A stretch of 64,000 nucleotides of DNA from Caproiciproducens galactitolivorans (lineage in GTDB: Bacteria; Bacillota; Clostridia; Oscillospirales; Acutalibacteraceae), in contig NZ_JAPOHA010000006.1 of NCBI RefSeq assembly GCF_026672255.1, forward strand, positions 1-64,000, read 5' to 3'. Position 1 is the first letter of the stretch, and each line of letters begins with the position of its first letter. The position numbers and the translations under genes were made by a program. This document shows positions 36,864-44,725 of the stretch, piece after piece. The notes below the pieces were generated by a model. It made no database searches and had not been told where the DNA came from. It saw only the letters and a list, made by a program, of their open reading frames with translations.

Positions 36864-38177
36864 TTATTTCAGTCCCGCTTTTCTTAAATTCGCCTCGTGC
36901 TTTGCGTTCGTCGTCGCATAATAGGCCTTGCCGTTTTTATCGTGGCAGAAATAGAGGTAGTTGGTATTGGCGGGATTCAGCGCCGCGTCAATCGCATCCA
37001 TACCCGGATTGCAGATCGGCCCCGGCGGCAGGCCCTTGATCGTATAGGTATCGTAACGGCTCTTATAAGTGGAACGGAGGTTGGACGGAACCGCGTCCTT
37101 CGTGCGATAAGGATAATAGGTTGTCGGGTCGGAACGCAGGCGCTGAAGGTCGCCCTCGTTCTTTGCAAGGCGGTTGAGAAATACCGATGATACTTTGTAC
37201 ATATCCTCTTTATCCGCCGCTTCGGCCTGTATCATGGAAGCCAGCGTCATCACCTGATCCAGCGACATGTTTTTCGCCGTCGCCTGATCCTGAATCTGTT
37301 TCGTCAGCTTCTTGCTGCAATTGTTCAGAAGCTTTTTGACAACCTGTTTCGGATCTTCATCCTTATAAAAATCATAGGTATCCGGGAACAGATAGCCTTC
37401 CAGTTTGTAATACCGGTCTTTCCCGTTGGAAATCGCCTTGATAATTTCAAAGCTGCTGTCAAAATCATTCGAATTTACGGCGGCAAGAAAGTCCTTTGCG
37501 CTGCAAACATTCTGCTTTTCAAATAGCGCCGCCATTTCGGAAACATTCATCCCTTCTTTGAGCGTTACTTTAATCGTATCGATGCGGTTCAGGTTGGACT
37601 GCAGGGTGGTGATAATCGCCTGATAATCCAGATTCGTATCGATTTTATAGCTGCCGTTCGTGTAACTTCCGTCCGCTTTGGTCAGCCTGGAATACAGCGC
37701 AAAGAAGTTGGTATCCCGAATCACTCCCGCATCCTTTAAAATATCCGCAACCTGCGCCGAAGTCGCTTTTTTCGGAATTTCAACCGTTACGCTCACCTTT
37801 TCTTTTCCGATTGCGAGCATGTCGTTAATTCCCGTAATCATATACTGCGCAAGCAGCACGGAAATAAAAAGCACCATGATAATCCAGAAAAAGCGAAAGA
37901 AGTTCTTATTCTTTCTTCCTTTTTCCAGGTTGCGGGCCTGGTGGGCGCGCTCGGCACGGATAGCGGCTTCACTTTGCGAAAGCTTCGCCTCGCGCGCCGC
38001 ACGGGGGTCGCTGTAACTGTTGAGCACATTTTGATTCCGGGCGTCTTCCCCGCCGTCCGGCGGATCGGAAGAAAAATTTTCCCCCGGCGCCCCATAAAAA
38101 TCCTCGTCCTTTATATTCAGTTTAAAATTCTGCACCCTTTTCTGATGGTAACCTTTTGGGTCCCTGTCATCATTCAT
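36864..38177 (-). CDS. mltG: Endolytic transglycosylase MltG
   Basis: A 437-residue YceG/MltG protein. A cytoplasmic charged N-terminus (1-90) is followed by one membrane helix (~93-113) and a LysM-like subdomain, then the lytic domain. The catalytic segment reads A-S-M-I-Q-A-E-A, keeping the second Glu of the usual E-x-E while the first is Gln, as in other Clostridia. D-P-T-T-Y-Y and G-L-P-P-G-P-I-C-N-P-G are typical. It cuts nascent glycan strands and sets their length. It lies between 5-FCL and the U32 gene. Confidence 0.9.
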   Translation of the reverse strand: MNDDRDPKGYHQKRVQNFKLNIKDEDFYGAPGENFSSDPPDGGEDARNQNVLNSYSDPRAAREAKLSQSEAAIRAERAHQARNLEKGRKNKNFFRFFWIIMVLFISVLLAQYMITGINDMLAIGKEKVSVTVEIPKKATSAQVADILKDAGVIRDTNFFALYSRLTKADGSYTNGSYKIDTNLDYQAIITTLQSNLNRIDTIKVTLKEGMNVSEMAALFEKQNVCSAKDFLAAVNSNDFDSSFEIIKAISNGKDRYYKLEGYLFPDTYDFYKDEDPKQVVKKLLNNCSKKLTKQIQDQATAKNMSLDQVMTLASMIQAEAADKEDMYKVSSVFLNRLAKNEGDLQRLRSDPTTYYPYRTKDAVPSNLRSTYKSRYDTYTIKGLPPGPICNPGMDAIDAALNPANTNYLYFCHDKNGKAYYATTNAKHEANLRKAGLK

Positions 38178-38202
38178 GGATACAACCTCCTATAAATGCA
38201 TT

Positions 38203-38805
38203 TCAGCCGTCTGTTCTTTGATTTGCCATTCGCCGAATGTACTTTTCGGTAATCAAAATATCCACGGGTTTATCATAATAGCCGTGGGGCAAATTCCACT
38301 GCACACAGCCGGAATAGCAGATACCGACCGTTGTTCCGCCAAAACCGGCAAGGAAACGGTCGTAATAGCCCTTTCCGTATCCAAGACGATAACCCTGCGA
38401 GTCAAAACTGAGTCCCGGTACAATGCAGAATCCTTTTGAAAAATCCGTTACCTTCCGGCATTTGGACAGAATCGGTTCCAAAACGCCAAAGTTGCCTCTT
38501 TCCAGATCATCAAGAGAAGTAATATAGAAAAATTCCATGTCATATGTATCCGGAATACACCTCGGCACGGCAACCTTTTTATGGTCGGCAAACGCGGTTT
38601 TAATCAGCGCAATCGTGTCAACCTCAATGGGTTTGCTGACATAAGTAAACATGGTATCCGCGCCCGCATATTCCCGCAGCGCAAGGAGCCGGCTTTGGAT
38701 GTTGGAATCCATACCGCTTTTCTGTTCTTCACTCAGCCGCCCGCGGAACTGCCGGTAACGCGCGCGCAGATTCATTTTTATTTCTTTGATGTTTTTTATA
38801 TACAT
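38203..38805 (-). CDS. 5-formyltetrahydrofolate cyclo-ligase
   Basis: A 200-residue protein of the 5-FCL (MTHFS, YgfA/YqgN) family. The N-terminal R-A-R-Y-R-Q-F-R-G-R-L is the usual nucleotide-binding helix, and V-P-G-L-S-F-D-S-Q-G-Y-R-L-G-Y-G-K-G-Y-Y-D motif near 145-165 is diagnostic. It converts 5-formyl-THF to 5,10-methenyl-THF using ATP. AGGAAG lies 8 nt before the ATG; an internal ATG at codon 11 has a poorer site. Its start overlaps the DJ-1 gene by 10 nt. Confidence 0.92.
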   Translation of the reverse strand: MYIKNIKEIKMNLRARYRQFRGRLSEEQKSGMDSNIQSRLLALREYAGADTMFTYVSKPIEVDTIALIKTAFADHKKVAVPRCIPDTYDMEFFYITSLDDLERGNFGVLEPILSKCRKVTDFSKGFCIVPGLSFDSQGYRLGYGKGYYDRFLAGFGGTTVGICYSGCVQWNLPHGYYDKPVDILITEKYIRRMANQRTDG

Positions 38806-39332
38806 TGCATCGACTTCCTAAGCGACTTTGATTTTTCGGAACCTAACAACTCCCCGACGATGGCCAGGGCAAACTCCACCGCTACGCCCGCACCCCGCGC
38901 CGTAATAATTTTTCCGCTGACGCAGACGGGGTCCATGGAAACGGTTTTTGCATTCAGCTCCGTTTCATAGCCCGGGAAGCAGCACGCGGCATGTTCCTTT
39001 AACAGCCCCATGTGCCCCAGAACGGACGGAGCCGCGCAGATCGCCGCAATGTATTTCTTATGGTCCGCGCAATAACGAACCGTTTCGCAAACGACCTTCG
39101 ACCCTTCCAAATTCGGCGTGCCCGGACCGCCCGGCAGAATGACCATATCCAGACCGTTCAAAGAAACATCCTTCTCTTCCCGATCGGCGGTTACTTCGAT
39201 TTTATGCGCGCCGGTGATTCTTTTCCCGCCCACGCCGACGGTAACCAGCTCCAAACCGGCGCGGCGTAATACGTCAACGGTTGCCAACGCCTCGATTTCC
39301 TCAAACCCATTTGCAAGAAAAAGATAGATCAT
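38796..39332 (-). CDS. DJ-1/PfpI family protein
   Basis: A 178-residue DJ-1/YajL/ThiJ-like protein. The nucleophile elbow reads A-A-I-C-A-A-P (Cys ~100), with G-F-E-E-I-E-A near the N-terminus supplying the conserved Glu and L-P-G-G-P-G-T. Members act as glyoxalase III, deglycase or stress factors; the exact activity is debated. It is cotranscribed with the folate gene downstream (overlap) and follows the GNAT gene by 17 nt. Confidence 0.88.
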   Translation of the reverse strand: MIYLFLANGFEEIEALATVDVLRRAGLELVTVGVGGKRITGAHKIEVTADREEKDVSLNGLDMVILPGGPGTPNLEGSKVVCETVRYCADHKKYIAAICAAPSVLGHMGLLKEHAACCFPGYETELNAKTVSMDPVCVSGKIITARGAGVAVEFALAIVGELLGSEKSKSLRKSMQCI

Positions 39333-39349
39333 AACAGAAACCTCCTAAA

Positions 39350-40231
39350 TTAATCAAGCGGAAGTCCAAGATAGGGCATGTCCGTATCCTGTCCGATCTG
39401 GCGTATCGTGGAGCCCCCGATTGGTTTGATCATACCGAAATCCGTAACGCTGCCTTTTCGCCCCAGCGTACTGAACGCCGGCAGCCGGAAGATATATTGT
39501 TCAGCCGGCATATTATTGAGAATACCGGCAGCCAGATTCCGCATCGTATCCCTGCCTGCCATCAGTTCCAGAATCAGGCAGGAATTCTGCTCCGTTCTGC
39601 GGCAAAAAGCATAGGCGGGCCGATTCCCGGACCGGGCACAGATCATCCGGTCACCGTAAACCTTTCCCATCCCCTGCGCAAAAGCGAAGGATGCATCGCT
39701 CCATAAAACGCTTCCAGTCCGCCGAAGCAGGGCTTCATTCCGAACCGAATTCAGTTGCTGGTAGGTAAAAAGCACCTTCGAAGGACCGCCCGGATTGGCA
39801 AGCGTTCGCATGGTTTCCCGCGATACGGTATAATGGCTGACTTTAAAAAAAGGAGTATAGTCCGCTCTTTGATAGAAGCCGTAAAGCTGCGGCGTTGCCG
39901 GCAGTACGGCCGAATACTGATCGCCCCGTTTCGCGCCGACCAGCGCGGCGGCGGCCAGAAGAGCCGCCATATAGCCGCGGCCCCGGTAAGCGGGCAGCGT
40001 TGCCGCCGCATAAATATAATGCGCCTGTACCGGCTTCTTACCCGTGGAAATAGAAACAGGGAGCAGATAAACCACAGAAGCGATTCCCCTGGTTGTATGA
40101 TAAACCAGGCAGTTCTGCGGCCGAAAACGATTATTTAAAAAGAACTTTGCCGGACGCGGCGGTTCCTGAAAGCAGGTTTCCCATATTCGGGCAAGTTCCC
40201 CGCGCATCCCCCAATCGGCAAAACAAATCAT
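39350..40231 (-). CDS. GNAT family N-acetyltransferase
   Basis: A 293-residue protein with a GNAT domain in its first half: Y-I-Y-A-A-A-T-L-P-A-Y-R-G-R-G-Y-M-A matches motif A (R-G-x-G-Y acetyl-CoA loop, near 88-95). The C-terminal half is an Eis-like or sterol-carrier-like extension. Substrate unknown. The start was placed at M-I-C-F-A-D because GGGGTG lies 7 nt upstream; the longer frame begins inside an inverted repeat. It is followed by the DJ-1 gene. Confidence 0.78.
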   Translation of the reverse strand: MICFADWGMRGELARIWETCFQEPPRPAKFFLNNRFRPQNCLVYHTTRGIASVVYLLPVSISTGKKPVQAHYIYAAATLPAYRGRGYMAALLAAAALVGAKRGDQYSAVLPATPQLYGFYQRADYTPFFKVSHYTVSRETMRTLANPGGPSKVLFTYQQLNSVRNEALLRRTGSVLWSDASFAFAQGMGKVYGDRMICARSGNRPAYAFCRRTEQNSCLILELMAGRDTMRNLAAGILNNMPAEQYIFRLPAFSTLGRKGSVTDFGMIKPIGGSTIRQIGQDTDMPYLGLPLD

Positions 40232-40246
40232 ACCATAACACCCCAG

Positions 40247-40313
40247 AGATGACAAATGACAAACGGTGACCGAACTTTAAGCACAGGCAGCGCAGTAAGC
40301 ATCTTTGTCATCT
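40247..40313. repeat. 10-bp inverted repeat between tmk and the GNAT gene
   Basis: AGATGACAAA (40247-40256) and TTTGTCATCT (40304-40313) are perfectly inverted, 47 bp apart. It could be an operator or a hairpin of the tmk-GNAT mRNA. No regulator is known to me for this sequence. Confidence 0.5.
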
Positions 40314-40329
40314 GTCTGAAAAATATTCT

Positions 40330-40998
40330 TTACCGCATTGCCTCCGTCACCCTTTGCATCACTTCTTCATGAATTTCCTCCACTGCCTTTGGATTTTCCC
40401 CCTGCGCACAGCGGATGATTTTCCAGTTTAAACGCTGCGCGGCATAGACCGCGCTTTCATGACAGGCGGCAAGATAAGCCCCGTTGCTCTCATGGATATC
40501 CTTTTTGCTCTCATTTCCGTGATAACGGCCGGTCAGGAGCTTTTGGGAGACTTCCAGCGGCATGCTGAGATAAATCGTCAGATCCGGCCGCGGAAGCCCC
40601 AGCTTGCCGTATTCGTAATCCTCCAGCCAGTCTATAAAAGAATCCCATTGCTCTTTTGGCAATTTGGAAAGCTGAAAAACAATATTCGAAGTGGTATAGC
40701 GGTCGGCGACAATGAAAGCGCCGTTCTGATAATCCTGTTTCCAGAACCGCTGGTAACTGGCGAACCGGTCTACCGCGTAAAAAGAAGAAGCGGCATAAGC
40801 GTTGACGTCATCGGGATTCGTTCCAAACTCGCCGTTCAGGTACATCTTAACCAAAGCGGACGAAGGTTCGTCGTAATCCGGAAAGGAAACGCGGCGCGGT
40901 TTCACGCCCTGCTCCGAAAGAGCTTTGCAAAGCAGCCCCGTCTGGGTAGCCTTGCCGCTGCCGTCCAGCCCTTCCATTGCGATTAATCTTCCATTCAT
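40330..40998 (-). CDS. tmk: Thymidylate kinase
   Basis: A 222-residue dTMP kinase. The P-loop is G-L-D-G-S-G-K-A-T-Q near residue 10, with D-R-Y-T-T-S-N near 98 and a LID segment S-K-K-D-I-H-E-S-N. The protein is slightly longer than the typical 205-212. It phosphorylates dTMP to dTDP. Its start overlaps the thyX stop by 1 nt (TGATG), so dTMP synthesis and phosphorylation are cotranslated. Confidence 0.9.
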   Translation of the reverse strand: MNGRLIAMEGLDGSGKATQTGLLCKALSEQGVKPRRVSFPDYDEPSSALVKMYLNGEFGTNPDDVNAYAASSFYAVDRFASYQRFWKQDYQNGAFIVADRYTTSNIVFQLSKLPKEQWDSFIDWLEDYEYGKLGLPRPDLTIYLSMPLEVSQKLLTGRYHGNESKKDIHESNGAYLAACHESAVYAAQRLNWKIIRCAQGENPKAVEEIHEEVMQRVTEAMR

Positions 40999-41768
40999 CA
41001 GTTTTCCCCTATTCCATTAAAAAACTCTCGCACCTCTTTGCTTTTTCCGCAGGACATTTTTCCTTCGGGGCAGGCTCCGAGAAGGCACGCCGGACCGCTG
41101 TTCTTAAACAGATGCGGAGCCGCGCCGCGCGCCAGACGCAGCATTTCCACGGCAACGCCGCGGATTTCCCACTGGGCGCGGTTGCAGCAGCGGAGAGAAA
41201 AGAAATGCTGTAACGAGCGCGCGTTAAAAGTGCAGATCATTTTTGTATCGCATGCATTCGGCAGCACAAAACGCGCATCTTCAATGGATTGTTTCTGTGC
41301 GGCGCGGTCGGCCGACTTTTCATCCAATCCGGATGCAAGCAGTTCTTTCTTATGTTTTTCCTTCAGCAGCGCCGTCAGATTCTCATAGTGGCGCTGATCT
41401 TCCTCCATAGCGGCAAGAAATTCCGCCTTCGCCTCCGGAATCGCTTCGATTTCGGGAGGAATCACATATTCAAAATGCGATTCGGTTACATAACGCTGGC
41501 TTTGCACACTGTAAGAGGCAATGCGGTGGCGTGTAATCTGCGCTAAAAAGGAACGGGAAACGCCCTCGATTCCAAACGTAAAGGAAGCGTGTTCAATCGG
41601 GCTTTCATGCCCGATTTCCGAAAGCATGTCAACAAAGGAAGCCGTCTTTTCCTCCGTCAGGCCTTCGGATATCGTATCGATCGAAGCGGGAGAATAGCAG
41701 AGCTTTGCCGCCTGCGCAATCGTTTTTTCCGGATTTGGAGTATATGTAATCAAAGTTACCTTTGCCAT
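40998..41768 (-). CDS. thyX: Flavin-dependent thymidylate synthase ThyX
   Basis: A 256-residue ThyX. The signature R-H-R-I-A-S-Y-S-V-Q-S-Q-R-Y near residue 78 matches the ThyX motif (R-H-R-x-x-S-x-x-x-x-S-x-R-Y). It makes dTMP from dUMP with FAD and methylene-THF. It is the first gene of a short operon with tmk. AGGGGAAAGACTC precedes its ATG. The folate gene for 5-FCL lies downstream in the same direction. Confidence 0.93.
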   Translation of the reverse strand: MAKVTLITYTPNPEKTIAQAAKLCYSPASIDTISEGLTEEKTASFVDMLSEIGHESPIEHASFTFGIEGVSRSFLAQITRHRIASYSVQSQRYVTESHFEYVIPPEIEAIPEAKAEFLAAMEEDQRHYENLTALLKEKHKKELLASGLDEKSADRAAQKQSIEDARFVLPNACDTKMICTFNARSLQHFFSLRCCNRAQWEIRGVAVEMLRLARGAAPHLFKNSGPACLLGACPEGKMSCGKSKEVREFFNGIGEN

Positions 41769-41874
41769 GAGTCTTTCCCCTTTTTTTACATTTTAGTCGG
41801 TAATACTAGTATTATAGCAAACTATCGTATACTGTTCAATATAAAATAAAGGGCTCCAAAGTGCATAAAGAAAA

Positions 41875-41897
41875 GCCCACCCAAACAAAAGGTGAGC
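41875..41897 (-). terminator. Terminator of the phosphate transport operon
   Basis: On the minus strand GCTCACC pairs with GGTGGGC (one G.U), followed by TTTTCTTT. It lies 17 nt past the DUF47 stop. Confidence 0.7.
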
Positions 41898-41913
41898 CTC
41901 GGATATTTCTGTT

Positions 41914-42546
41914 TTAAGTATTTGAAATGATAATCCGCTCCACAATATCGGCAACGTCTTCGCAATAATCCAGGGAACTTTCCAGCGTATTATATAAATT
42001 CTGCAAACGGATGACATCGATCATTTCCATTTTATTTTTGGGATCGAAAAGATCGCGCATCGCCTCGCTGAAAATCGCGTCACCCTCTTCTTCAAGATGG
42101 TTAACGTAAACGGTCTTCTCTTTGATTGTTTTATAATTCTTTTTATACTGCTCAAACTCATTCATTAATTCCTGAAGTCCTTCGCAGCTTTTTACAATCA
42201 GGTCCACCATTTTCACCGTAACATCGTTGCCCTTGGTTATATGCATCATATAAATCTGATTGCCGATATCGTCGATGCTGTCGGTGATCGCCTCAATTGC
42301 ACCAACCATCGCCATCATGTCGGAACGGTCCAGCGGCGTAATAAAGGAATCTGCAATCAGGTTGGAACAAAAGTGGACGTGCCGGTCGCCCTCATGCTCG
42401 ATTTCTTTGAGCTGGAGGATTTCTTTCTTATCGATTGGTCCTCCCGTAAACGAGGTTTGAAGCACTTTTGCAGCTTTGCACGAAATACCGATGCCCTTTT
42501 CAAACAATTCAAAATAGTCCGGCCCTTTAGAAAAAAAATTACTCAT
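41914..42546 (-). CDS. DUF47 / PhoU-like phosphate transport regulator
   Basis: A 210-residue all-helical protein of the DUF47 (PhoU-like) family, with the motif E-H-E-G-D-R near residue 50 and E-E-E-G-D-A near 152 that hold metal clusters. These proteins accompany PiT transporters and modulate phosphate uptake. The PiT gene lies directly upstream (53 nt gap), and both are on the minus strand. It ends shortly before the terminator. Confidence 0.88.
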   Translation of the reverse strand: MSNFFSKGPDYFELFEKGIGISCKAAKVLQTSFTGGPIDKKEILQLKEIEHEGDRHVHFCSNLIADSFITPLDRSDMMAMVGAIEAITDSIDDIGNQIYMMHITKGNDVTVKMVDLIVKSCEGLQELMNEFEQYKKNYKTIKEKTVYVNHLEEEGDAIFSEAMRDLFDPKNKMEMIDVIRLQNLYNTLESSLDYCEDVADIVERIIISNT

Positions 42547-42599
42547 AACATTCCCTTACCCTTCAATAATAACAGATTATTTATTCTCTACATATTATA

Positions 42600-43601
42600 T
42601 CAAAATATGAGTATAAACAGTTTGGTCATAACGTAACCAAGAATCATGCAGGCCGGGAAAGTGAGCACCCACGCCATCACCATTTCCTTGGCGATACTCC
42701 AGTTTACATCGGAAAACCGCCTTGCGGCGCCCGCGCCCATCATAGCCGTTCCTTTTGTGTTTGTTGTGGAAAGCGGTATCCCGGATTTCACCGTCGTAAT
42801 CAGCATACAGAGGGAAGCGACGATCTCAGCGGAAAAGCCCTGATATTTTTCGAGTTTAACCATGTCGACTCCCATCGTTTTAATAATGCGGTAGCCTCCG
42901 ATTGACGTTCCGATCGCCATAACAAGCGAACACAGAAGCATAATCCAAACATCGATGTGAACCGTAGAAGGAATCGGCTGATTATGTGCCAGCAAAATAA
43001 CCAATACAAAGACGCCCATGAACTTCTGGCCGTCCTGCGCACCGTGGCTTGTAGCCATTAAAGCGGCGGAAGCAATTTGACCGATCGAAAAGAAGCGGTT
43101 TGCTTTTGCACGTTTTACGCGGCGGAACAGGTAACCGATCAGCTTTGTAACCAGGTAAGCTGCGATAAACCCGACAAAGGTTGAGATAAAAATGCCCCAC
43201 AGCACTTTTTCAAATTCAGCCAGTTTAAAAGCGGAAAGCCCGTTATAAGCAATGCCGGAGCCCATAAGCCCGGCAATCAGCGCATGGCTTTCACTGGTGG
43301 GAATGCCGAACCGCCAAGCGGAAACGGACCAGATAACAATGGAAAGCTGCGCGGCGCAAATAGCGATAAGCGGATTCGAGCCGGTGCCGACATCGACCAG
43401 GTTTGCGATGGTGCTGGCTACGGCCGAGCCGAAGCACATGATGCCGACCAAATTAAAGATCGTAGCCATTACAACGGCCACCCTCGGAGAAAGAACCCTG
43501 GTTGAAACAACCGTTGCAATCGCATTGGGCGCATCCGTCCAACCATTGACAAAAATCGAAGCGCACACAAGTATAAGTGCCACGAAAAGTGCCGGTGACA
43601 T
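42600..43601 (-). CDS. pit: PiT family inorganic phosphate transporter
   Basis: A 333-residue membrane protein of the PiT family with ~10 helices. The repeated signature G-W-T-D-A-P-N-A-I-A near residue 20 (G-x-N-D-x-x-N-type) and G-A-Q-D-G-Q-K near 186 are both present. It is a low-affinity phosphate symporter. Downstream is the DUF47 partner. The ATG is followed by S-P-A-L-F. GAGGTTGTTAA lies just upstream of the ATG. Confidence 0.92.
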   Translation of the reverse strand: MSPALFVALILVCASIFVNGWTDAPNAIATVVSTRVLSPRVAVVMATIFNLVGIMCFGSAVASTIANLVDVGTGSNPLIAICAAQLSIVIWSVSAWRFGIPTSESHALIAGLMGSGIAYNGLSAFKLAEFEKVLWGIFISTFVGFIAAYLVTKLIGYLFRRVKRAKANRFFSIGQIASAALMATSHGAQDGQKFMGVFVLVILLAHNQPIPSTVHIDVWIMLLCSLVMAIGTSIGGYRIIKTMGVDMVKLEKYQGFSAEIVASLCMLITTVKSGIPLSTTNTKGTAMMGAGAARRFSDVNWSIAKEMVMAWVLTFPACMILGYVMTKLFILIF

Positions 43602-43708
43602 TTAACAACCTCATTTCGTAGTCATATTTGATTGTCCTTTTCATTAACATAATTATAACAGAATCGTAACAAAATAGAAACAGAAAAAAAATTGTAAAAA
43701 GACGAATT

Positions 43709-43749
43709 AATGAACAAAATAGATTTGCATTTTGTACTTATTGTTCATT
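43709..43749. promoter_or_regulatory. Inverted repeat in the pit / split-gene intergenic region
   Basis: AATGAACAA (43709-43717) and TTGTTCATT (43741-43749) are a perfect 9-bp inverted repeat, with AAAAT/ATTTT extending inward. It is 108 bp upstream of pit and could be a pit operator. The surrounding 43602-43944 gap is very AT-rich and contains no gene. Confidence 0.45.
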
Positions 43750-43869
43750 TAAAAAGGATTATTAATATATTTTAATGATTAATATTACTATATAAAAATG
43801 ATTATATAATCATTTAAAAGTTCTTATCCTATTTTCAGTAATATACTTATAATCAGAAAATATTTCTGT

Positions 43870-43897
43870 AACACAATGAAACACCTACCATAAAATA
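43870..43897 (+). promoter_or_regulatory. Possible sporulation-type promoter of the split gene
   Basis: The -10-like CATAAAATA at 43889-43897 fits the sigma-K form CATAnnnTA and is close to sigma-E CATACAnT. A-A-C-A lies ~15 bp upstream. It is 48 bp before the ATG of the split gene. The match is weak evidence in AT-rich DNA. Confidence 0.35.
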
Positions 43898-43944
43898 GTA
43901 TAGAGAATCAAGAATTCAACAACTGGAATAAAGGAGGATATTCT

Positions 43945-44076
43945 ATGGATGGAAATTGCTCGGAAAACAGCACAAACGTTCAAAACAACGGAACTTTCAA
44001 TGAAGCTGTATGCATAGACGGGTTACGTGTTTATGATTCATGCAGCGAACTGCACGCATCGGGATGGAAACCGTGA
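43945..44076 (+). pseudogene. 5' fragment of a Cys-rich gene split by the recombinase element
   Basis: GGAGG and a 7-nt spacer precede this ATG. The first 34 codons encode a polar start, then C-I-D-G-L-R-V-Y-D-S-C-S. After codon 34 (44046) the frame runs into element DNA and stops after nine unrelated codons. The same conserved block resumes at 46794 as D-K-D-C-L-E-D-L-R-V-Y-F. In the clostridial family I recall, these parts are continuous. The family's function is unknown to me. The interrupted state is either a pseudogene or a gene restored by excision. Confidence 0.85.
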
Positions 44077-44084
44077 AAAAGCAA

Positions 44085-44132
44085 AAGAAGAACGGAGCAG
44101 TTCCGGATTCGGAGAACTGCTCCGTTCTTCTT
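44085..44132. terminator. Long perfect hairpin at the left end of the element
   Basis: A 19-bp perfect stem (44085-44103 with 44114-44132) around a 10-nt loop, 9 nt after the stop of the truncated gene. No long T-run, but A/T-rich arms. It would stop transcription entering from the split gene and readthrough from the minus-strand pair. Confidence 0.7.
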
Positions 44133-44235
44133 GAAACTGTCCGGCTGCGGATCAATCCGAAGCCATACAGTCATTTTTTTGCAGATTACTCATACATTTT
44201 TAAAGTGGATAAGAGAAAAGCCGCCGCTTTCGCTT

Positions 44236-44388
44236 TTATTTCGTGAACCGGGCGAGCCGCCGGAACAGGTATTCATCAAGCTGCCGCTCAACGTCACGAT
44301 GAAAAGCGCGTTTATACGCCGAACAGAACCGCCGGCAGGTTCGGTTGTTAAAACCGCTCTTGCACTTTTTGCACGGCATGCCGATCAT
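44236..44388 (-). CDS. Tiny Cys/Arg-rich protein of the element
   Basis: A 50-residue basic protein with C-K-K-C near the N-terminus and C-R-R-F-C later, suggesting a small zinc finger, and a helical Arg-rich C-terminal half. Its ATG overlaps the stop of the 73-residue gene (ATGA), so both are cotranslated. I know no named family. As a small basic protein next to a serine recombinase it is a candidate directionality or DNA-binding factor; that is inference. Confidence 0.6.
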   Translation of the reverse strand: MIGMPCKKCKSGFNNRTCRRFCSAYKRAFHRDVERQLDEYLFRRLARFTK

Positions 44389-44606
44389 TTCGTTATCCCC
44401 CCTTCCCGGACAGCATTGGCCGGTGTTTCGCCCGATTCGGGCATTTGCGCACCGTTCCAGTCAATTGTTGCCTTTATCAGGTAACCGTTTGCTTCACCGC
44501 ATACCCATTCGGCAGCGCGCCGCAGTTCCTCCCGGTTCCGTTGTGCTTCGGCTGTCGTTCCGGAACGCAGATGAACGGTTACGCTTGGATTTCCCGCGTC
44601 ACGCAT
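44385..44606 (-). CDS. Small protein divergent from the recombinase
   Basis: A 73-residue protein (M-R-D-A-G-N-P-S-V-T-V-H-L-R...) ending in G-I-T-K. GAGGTGATC precedes the ATG; longer frames to 44987 run into the recombinase and are unsupported. It has a beta-rich start, a helix R-R-A-A-E-W and a short Y-L-I-K-A-T-I strand. It is transcribed away from the recombinase, with about 120 bp of shared control region. Function unknown. Confidence 0.6.
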   Translation of the reverse strand: MRDAGNPSVTVHLRSGTTAEAQRNREELRRAAEWVCGEANGYLIKATIDWNGAQMPESGETPANAVREGGITK

Positions 44607-44725
44607 GGTGATCACCTCATTCATAAAATATGATCGCCTGATTTGCCGTATGCTTTTATTCCTTTTCTTTCTCGGGTCCTTTTCCGGCCGGATGATGCAA
44701 ATGAACTTATAAAGCGGGTGAAAGA

